DNA of 10,154 nt, taken from assembly GCA_933226995.1 (NCBI GenBank), contig CAKOFP010000162.1:1-10154 (forward strand). Direction: 5' to 3'. The notes under the pieces are model-generated. The model was not told the origin of the DNA. It did not search any database and saw nothing but the letters and a program-made list of their open reading frames with translations. The position numbers and the translations under genes are program-made. Origin of the DNA: Candidatus Nitrosopolaris rasttigaisensis (GTDB lineage: Archaea > Thermoproteota > Nitrososphaeria > Nitrososphaerales > Nitrososphaeraceae). Below are positions 6,665 to 10,154 of this stretch, one piece after another; the stretch's first letter is position 1, and every line of letters starts with the position of its first letter.

Positions 6665-7147
6665 CTATCTCTGTTGGTGATTATTCCTATATTTCTCCAA
6701 AAACACCATCATAAGCGAGTCGTTTACGGGTATTCGTTTGAACTCAAGGTATCCAAGTTTATGGTATAAGTATAAATTCCGAGCACTCTTGTATCCTGTA
6801 AACAGTTCATAGCGATCAGCGAATTTAAAGTGTAGTTCAACTGCTTGCATGAGCTTAGTTCCTATACCTTTATTTTGAGATTCTGGTTTGACGATCAACC
6901 GTCTGATATATGCAGTTTCTTTCTCAAGATAAGCTCGTACTGAACCAAGTATATTCCCGTCTTCTTCCGTGGCCTTCAAAAATACCTGCTGCGAAAATTC
7001 TTGTTTAATCTCCTTCAATGTCTGTATCAAAGGAGGAAGGCTATAATCATTATAAATCTCCGCCTCGCTGAGATAAGCATGCATCTGCAAATGAAGAATT
7101 GTCTCGACATCCTCAACTGAGGCTCGCTTGATCTCTACGTGATCCAC
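6665..7147 (-). CDS. GNAT-family N-acetyltransferase
   Basis: The 160-residue protein has the GNAT fold layout: an N-terminal strand and helix (VEIKRASVEDVETILHLQ), a central sheet strand (GSVRAYLE, 68-75), motif A with the acetyl-CoA pyrophosphate loop (RLIVKPESQNKGIG, with Q91, G94 and G96), and motif B near the end (LYHKLGYLEF, 127-136). It transfers an acetyl group from acetyl-CoA to an amine; the substrate cannot be told and might be a small molecule or a protein N-terminus. The start is GTG at 7145-7147, with an in-frame TAA just upstream and a GAG before it as a weak ribosome-binding element. It is followed by formate dehydrogenase on the same strand, but the 136-base gap argues against tight coupling. 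No frame break is visible. Confidence 0.88.
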   Translation of the reverse strand: MDHVEIKRASVEDVETILHLQMHAYLSEAEIYNDYSLPPLIQTLKEIKQEFSQQVFLKATEEDGNILGSVRAYLEKETAYIRRLIVKPESQNKGIGTKLMQAVELHFKFADRYELFTGYKSARNLYLYHKLGYLEFKRIPVNDSLMMVFLEKYRNNHQQR

Positions 7148-7206
7148 CTCAATTTAGTTGCAGGGGCTCCCCTCATATGTATGCACAGCTAATAAAATAT
7201 CTTGCA

Positions 7207-7569
7207 TCAGCATTGCCATCTGATGGCATGGCTCATCAAATAATTTCGGGAGAGAAAAGTGTGGCACTGATATGAATGAATTTCATCAAAAATTACTGCA
7301 TCAATTGACGCATTCTGTTCTACCCTTTCCCAATGAAGCCAATTAAATTGTGACAATAGCAGCTGATGAACTGTCGCAACGCTAGTTGGACTCATGAGGG
7401 TGCCAAAAAGAAGACGTTTGGTCATTATATTCGCTTTATTCCATTTTTCATTTTCCACAATTTTAAGAATTGATGTTCCATCTGTGATGCCGGTAGTTTT
7501 GTCGAAAATTTTTTTCAACCTCTAGTACTTGGCGATAAGAAAACCTTCAAACCAACGCAACAGTTTCAG
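7207..7569 (-). pseudogene. Remnant of a Cas3-like DExH helicase
   Basis: The longest open stretch is 103 codons from a TTG at 7516-7518, but the same frame stays protein-like upstream to about 7569 (WFEGFLIAKY*RLKKIFDKTTG) across a TAG at 7522-7524. Its pattern matches the middle of a Cas3-type SF2 helicase: RLKKIFDKTTG (motif Ib region), RLLFGTLMSPTSVATVHQLL (the strand before motif II) and VIFDEIHSY (DExH, motif II). The Walker A motif, the HD nuclease domain, SAT motif III and the whole C-terminal helicase lobe are missing, and the end (FLSRNYLMSHAIRWQC) no longer resembles the family, so a frame change or fusion there is likely. No CRISPR array or other cas gene is in the window. A non-CRISPR Cas3-like helicase is possible. 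Confidence 0.55.
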
Positions 7570-7600
7570 TTAGACAACTGATGGAGTTGATCAAACGAAC

Positions 7601-7608
7601 ATATATAG
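7601..7608 (+). promoter_or_regulatory. TATA box for the secreted protein gene
   Basis: ATATATAG ends 22 bases before the ATG at 7631-7633, the spacing expected for an archaeal leaderless transcript. This supports the ATG as the start rather than the TTG immediately before it. No Shine-Dalgarno sequence lies between the box and the start. Confidence 0.55.
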
Positions 7609-7630
7609 GAAATTCGAATCTCTCACCTTG

Positions 7631-8521
7631 ATGAGCATAACTTTTTCAGCTTGCCTGTGTATGATTATATTATCTATGTTTCCGTTTGTACTCCAGCTTG
7701 GAATGCTAGTTAATATTATAACAACACCACATCAAGTTTATGCACAACCATGTGTGAATAGCAGCTCCACAACCCTGAAGCCACTTCAGAATACTGGCGG
7801 TCTTTATATTTTTCATCCTACCAACGAAAGATCTATGGGTCAAGAAAAAATTTGCTCAACTCCAAATGCACAATTGATAATAATAAACCATATCAATAAC
7901 ACGGGATGCTCTACAGAGTGTTTATCAACATCTAATTCTACGATAACCGTTTTAGGAAATAATCCAAAACCCATCGCCTTCAAGGTTTCAACAAAAGATA
8001 CTACCGTCACATTGGGCCCAGGTCATTATACCGTTGATGAGCCTAGAATGTCAGTATTTTATGGACAAGTTCTCTCGCCTGATTGCTTGGGCATCATAAG
8101 TGCTGGTGAAACCAAGAAATGCATCATAATCAACTCATATTCCAATAATGTTCAGACTTGGCTAGATAAAATAAATAATATCAAAATCCAATTTGGTTAT
8201 TCACCGCCATACCCATTTGTGGGAAATGTTACACAACTAAATTTCAAGGTGTCTAGTGCAAACACTAACAAAGGCTTAGACCTAACGCATATACATATTG
8301 CAGTGATAAAAAACGTAACTGCAAACTTCAACAATAGCAACACAATCAATAACAAAAACTATTTTGTCACATTTGATAATCTAACTGCTTCCCATGGCAT
8401 TTTCTCACTAAAGTATCAATTCTTACAAGAAGGAGCACATCAAGTCATCATAAAAATAGCTGCAAGAGATAGTGAAATTGCTTTAGCGTCATTTGATATT
8501 CCAGTTTTATTGCCAGAGTAA
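7631..8521 (+). CDS. Secreted or surface protein with a Cna-B-like (prealbumin-like) domain and a C-terminal beta-sandwich domain
   Basis: The 296-residue product (297 if the preceding TTG at 7628 is used) starts with a Sec signal peptide: a hydrophobic core over about residues 5-31 and a plausible cut after VYA near residue 39. A first domain at about 50-175 contains TTVTLGPGHYTVDE and PDCLGIISAGETKKCIIINS, the pattern of prealbumin-like/Cna-B repeats common in thaumarchaeal surface proteins; C153 and C165 could form a disulfide. A second all-beta domain (about 198-292), ending LASFDIPVLLPE, resembles YtkA- or Ig-like secreted modules. The mature chain is Asn-rich with about seven N-x-S/T sequons, consistent with archaeal N-glycosylation. 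No lipobox, C-terminal anchor or metal site is visible, so it may be released or bound to the S-layer. The function is unknown. Confidence 0.75.
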   Translation: MSITFSACLCMIILSMFPFVLQLGMLVNIITTPHQVYAQPCVNSSSTTLKPLQNTGGLYIFHPTNERSMGQEKICSTPNAQLIIINHINNTGCSTECLSTSNSTITVLGNNPKPIAFKVSTKDTTVTLGPGHYTVDEPRMSVFYGQVLSPDCLGIISAGETKKCIIINSYSNNVQTWLDKINNIKIQFGYSPPYPFVGNVTQLNFKVSSANTNKGLDLTHIHIAVIKNVTANFNNSNTINNKNYFVTFDNLTASHGIFSLKYQFLQEGAHQVIIKIAARDSEIALASFDIPVLLPE

Positions 8522-8724
8522 GATCGAATTGCTCCAAATTGCCACTACCATAATAAGCCCCGAAACGAGAGCACCTAGGTTTTTCGTTATTCCATCTACA
8601 TATCTTAATGCAGAAAGGCAGGTATTTGCTAATTTCCTTGCCTTTAGCCACGATCCCTGGCAAATCATTTGAATGCCTGATAGAACGCATTGGTTGTTGT
8701 ACTACAGTGAACCTATCAGAGAGC

Positions 8725-8732
8725 CTATATTT
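8725..8732 (+). promoter_or_regulatory. Candidate TATA element for the SDR gene
   Basis: CTATATTT ends 28 bases before the TTG start at 8761. A transcript starting within a few bases of the TTG would fit. An AGGA at 8752-8755, five bases before the TTG, could also serve as a short ribosome-binding site. The 239-base gap between the secreted protein and this gene otherwise shows only unsupported short ORFs. Confidence 0.35.
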
Positions 8733-8760
8733 GGTATTAATTAATGCATAGCAGGATAAA

Positions 8761-9612
8761 TTGAGTAAATCAATTATTATTACTGGAGCTTCTAGCGGTA
8801 TTGGAAAAGCTACCGTTATAAAACTAGTGGAATCGGGTTATCAGGTTTTTGGGTTAGCAAGGAGATACGATAAGCTTGTTGCTATTTCCTCTAAATTATT
8901 AACATCATCAAGAGAAGACACAGGAGTTAATTATATTCCAATGGAATTCGATATAACTAAACCAGAAAGATTCGGCAGCATCATTAATGACATATTATCG
9001 AAGGCTAAAGGAGGTACAATTTATGGTCTTGTAAATAATGCAGGCTACGTTGAACCGGGTGCAATTGAGGATATAACAGTGCAAGATCTAAGAAATCAGT
9101 TTGAAACAAACTTCTTCGGGCTTCTTGAATTTACCAAGAAAGTATTACCATTTATGCTGGGAAATAATCAAGGGCGAATTGTAAATATAAGCTCAGTATC
9201 GGGATTGATATCTCTGCCATTAATGGGAGCCTATTCGGCTACGAAGTATGCTCTAGAAGCTATAACTGATGCTTTAAGAATGGAGCTATGGAATACAAAC
9301 GTTAAAGTAGTAACTGTCAATCCTGGACTTGTAGAAACCAATATCAATGCAATATCAAAACCAAAAATTGATAATCTAATAGCAAACAAATCTAGGTTTT
9401 CTGAAATATATAGAAAATACCTGTATAACGTACCTAAAGGATTGCCTCCAGGTTCTGTTGCAACTGCTATATTAGAAGCAATATCTTCACAAAAACCAAA
9501 AACTAGGTACGTTGTAGGCTCCACGAAAGTAGGCATCGGAGTTAGGATGAAAAAATTTGTTCCTGATACAATATTCTTCTCTCAAGTTGCAAAAAGAATA
9601 CATCAAGGATGA
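8761..9612 (+). CDS. Classical short-chain dehydrogenase/reductase (SDR), probably NADP-dependent
   Basis: This 283-residue oxidoreductase has a complete classical SDR motif set: TGASSGIG dinucleotide loop (8-15), LARR (32-35) after the second strand, whose paired Arg residues suggest NADP(H), NNAG (92-95), and the catalytic tetrad N117, S145 (NISSVSG), Y158 and K162 (YSATK), followed by NPGLVETN at about 187-194. The length and C-terminal helical tail resemble general ketone or aldehyde reductases of the SDR family; the substrate cannot be inferred. The start is a TTG, forced by an in-frame TAG shortly upstream and the lack of an early ATG. It follows the secreted protein gene on the same strand but with a large gap and its own promoter-like element, so there is no evidence for joint function. 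Confidence 0.92.
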   Translation: MSKSIIITGASSGIGKATVIKLVESGYQVFGLARRYDKLVAISSKLLTSSREDTGVNYIPMEFDITKPERFGSIINDILSKAKGGTIYGLVNNAGYVEPGAIEDITVQDLRNQFETNFFGLLEFTKKVLPFMLGNNQGRIVNISSVSGLISLPLMGAYSATKYALEAITDALRMELWNTNVKVVTVNPGLVETNINAISKPKIDNLIANKSRFSEIYRKYLYNVPKGLPPGSVATAILEAISSQKPKTRYVVGSTKVGIGVRMKKFVPDTIFFSQVAKRIHQG

Positions 9613-9621
9613 TACTTCTCT

Positions 9622-9686
9622 CTATCTTTTATTGTGGTTTCTTGATTAAGATTTCTTTACTTATAAGTCTCCATACCACTTTTTTG
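9622..9686 (+). terminator. U-rich termination region after the SDR gene
   Basis: Several T-rich tracts follow the SDR stop codon (TCTTTTATTG, GGTTTCTTG, ATTTCTTTAC and a run of six T at 9680-9685). Archaeal transcription ends at such U-rich tracts without needing a hairpin, and none is obvious here. Confidence 0.35.
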
Positions 9687-9709
9687 GGACATACAATTCA
9701 ATTGATTAG

Positions 9710-9723
9710 TTAGACTAGTCTAA
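9710..9723. promoter_or_regulatory. Perfect 14-base palindrome, possible operator
   Basis: TTAGACTAGTCTAA is a perfect inverted repeat with no spacer, in an AT-rich stretch 97 bases after the SDR gene. About 30 bases further on lies ACTAATTAGT (9754-9763), also a perfect palindrome and sharing the core CTAATTA with the sequence just right of the first. A TTATTTATATAAGG promoter-like element follows at 9772-9785. The arrangement would suit a dimeric repressor site upstream of a promoter, but no intact downstream gene is visible. Confidence 0.35.
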
Positions 9724-9771
9724 TTATTCAGTTCATACTATAAGGTAAAGTAAACTAATTAGTAGGAAATG

Positions 9772-9785
9772 TTATTTATATAAGG
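9772..9785 (+). promoter_or_regulatory. TATA-like promoter element facing right
   Basis: TTATTTATATAAGG has the composition of an archaeal TATA box and would direct transcription to start near 9805. The only protein-like sequence to its right is the interrupted frame beginning at about 9840. Another AT element, TTAATATT, lies at 9808-9815, about 24 bases before the TTG of that frame. Confidence 0.35.
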
Positions 9786-9839
9786 TATTAATGACTACCA
9801 TCTTCAGTTAATATTAGGCACATAAAGTATAGACCTTAT

Positions 9840-10089
9840 TTGAACCAGTCAAACAACAGTTACTCAAATGAGCCTAATGCTACTTCTGAACCACACCGGT
9901 TGGGAAGGACAGAACCACTTTTCAATAATTCAGGAGACCCACCAGAGAGGAGCTGACATCGTCTTGCCGATTTACCATTTCTAGAACAAACTGAGCTCGT
10001 TTATTCTGGGAGAAACCAGGATTACCTATTGGGTAGAATATATAGGCGACTTACCAAGAGTGATTGAAATATTTAAACCAACTTTGTAG
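9840..10089 (+). pseudogene. Possible decayed gene of unknown function at the right end
   Basis: Two forward frames look partly protein-like, each with one internal stop. One begins TTG at 9840 (NQSNNSYSNEPNATSEPH), stops at TGA 9954-9956 and continues DLPFLEQTELVYSGRN to TGA 10065-10067. The other begins ATG at 9868 (MSLMLLLNHTGWEGQ), stops at TAG 9982-9984 and continues SSFILGETRITYWVEYIG and DLPRVIEIFKPTL to TAG 10087-10089. An original gene that switched frames is possible, and the minus strand also has a 42-codon open stretch (including QFVLEMVNRQDD), so strand and frame are uncertain. The last 65 bases have an open forward frame running off the window. No family is recognised. Nothing else is seen between 9613 and 10154 apart from the palindromes and TATA-like elements. 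Confidence 0.3.
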
Positions 10090-10154
10090 TCCTCACGGCC
10101 GAACTATTAGCACACAGACACAATTGTATACACCTACCGAATTGTTTACAATGT

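Noticed and set aside
7163..7172. GGGGCTCCCC inverted repeat upstream of the GNAT gene
   Set aside because: The stem is at most five base pairs with a two-base loop, too small to call a terminator or regulatory hairpin.
8448..8690. 80-codon minus-strand ORF overlapping the 3' end of the secreted protein
   Set aside because: It overlaps a well-supported gene, has no recognisable motif and no promoter, and its composition fits a shadow of the opposite strand.
1..10154. CRISPR arrays, insertion sequences or phage modules
   Set aside because: No direct-repeat series, terminal inverted repeats with a transposase, integrase or structural phage gene was found by reading.

Overview
The window reads as archaeal chromosome, most likely an AT-rich ammonia-oxidising thaumarchaeon of the Nitrososphaerales, possibly Nitrosocosmicus-like. 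That placement is an inference. It rests on an archaeal FEN1 with a C-terminal PCNA-binding tail, a mitochondrial-type aconitase, TATA boxes 20-30 bases before start codons with little or no leader, frequent TTG/GTG starts, and a secreted Asn-rich protein of a style known from this group. No rRNA, tRNA, CRISPR array, insertion sequence or phage gene was seen.

Layout. Positions 3-161 (+) are the tail of a gene entering from the left. It converges on FEN1 (218-1240, -). Positions 1241-1696 hold remnants of at least one small gene on the minus strand. Aconitase (1697-3988, -) follows, with a clear TATA box at 4011-4019. From 4049 the strand switches: a frameshifted small ORF, a short intact unknown gene (4270-4518) and a heavily mutated DUF72/YecE gene (4519-5368). 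Next come a possible 32-codon tail (5374-5472, -), an NAD-dependent formate dehydrogenase (5473-6528, -), a GNAT acetyltransferase (6665-7147, -) and a Cas3-like helicase scrap (7207-7569, -). A TATA box at 7601-7608 drives a secreted two-domain protein (7631-8521, +), followed by an SDR oxidoreductase (8761-9612, +). The last 540 bases have no intact gene, but hold two palindromes, a promoter-like element and what looks like another decayed ORF.

How it fits together. The intact genes are metabolic or housekeeping: aconitase for the citrate-to-2-oxoglutarate branch, formate dehydrogenase yielding NADH from formate, FEN1 for Okazaki fragment and repair flaps. They are not an obvious single pathway or operon, and most appear to have their own promoter. 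The most striking property is the density of broken genes between them: DUF72, the Cas3-like scrap, the 1391-1680 remnant, the 4049-4220 ORF and probably the right end. Because the large genes are uninterrupted, general sequencing error is an unlikely cause and real gene decay is the better reading. I did not find a convincing new multi-gene system. The best leads are the one-residue-short PIP box of FEN1, the in-frame ORF behind the formate dehydrogenase stop codon, the Cas3-like remnant without a CRISPR array, and the unidentified conserved-looking remnants.
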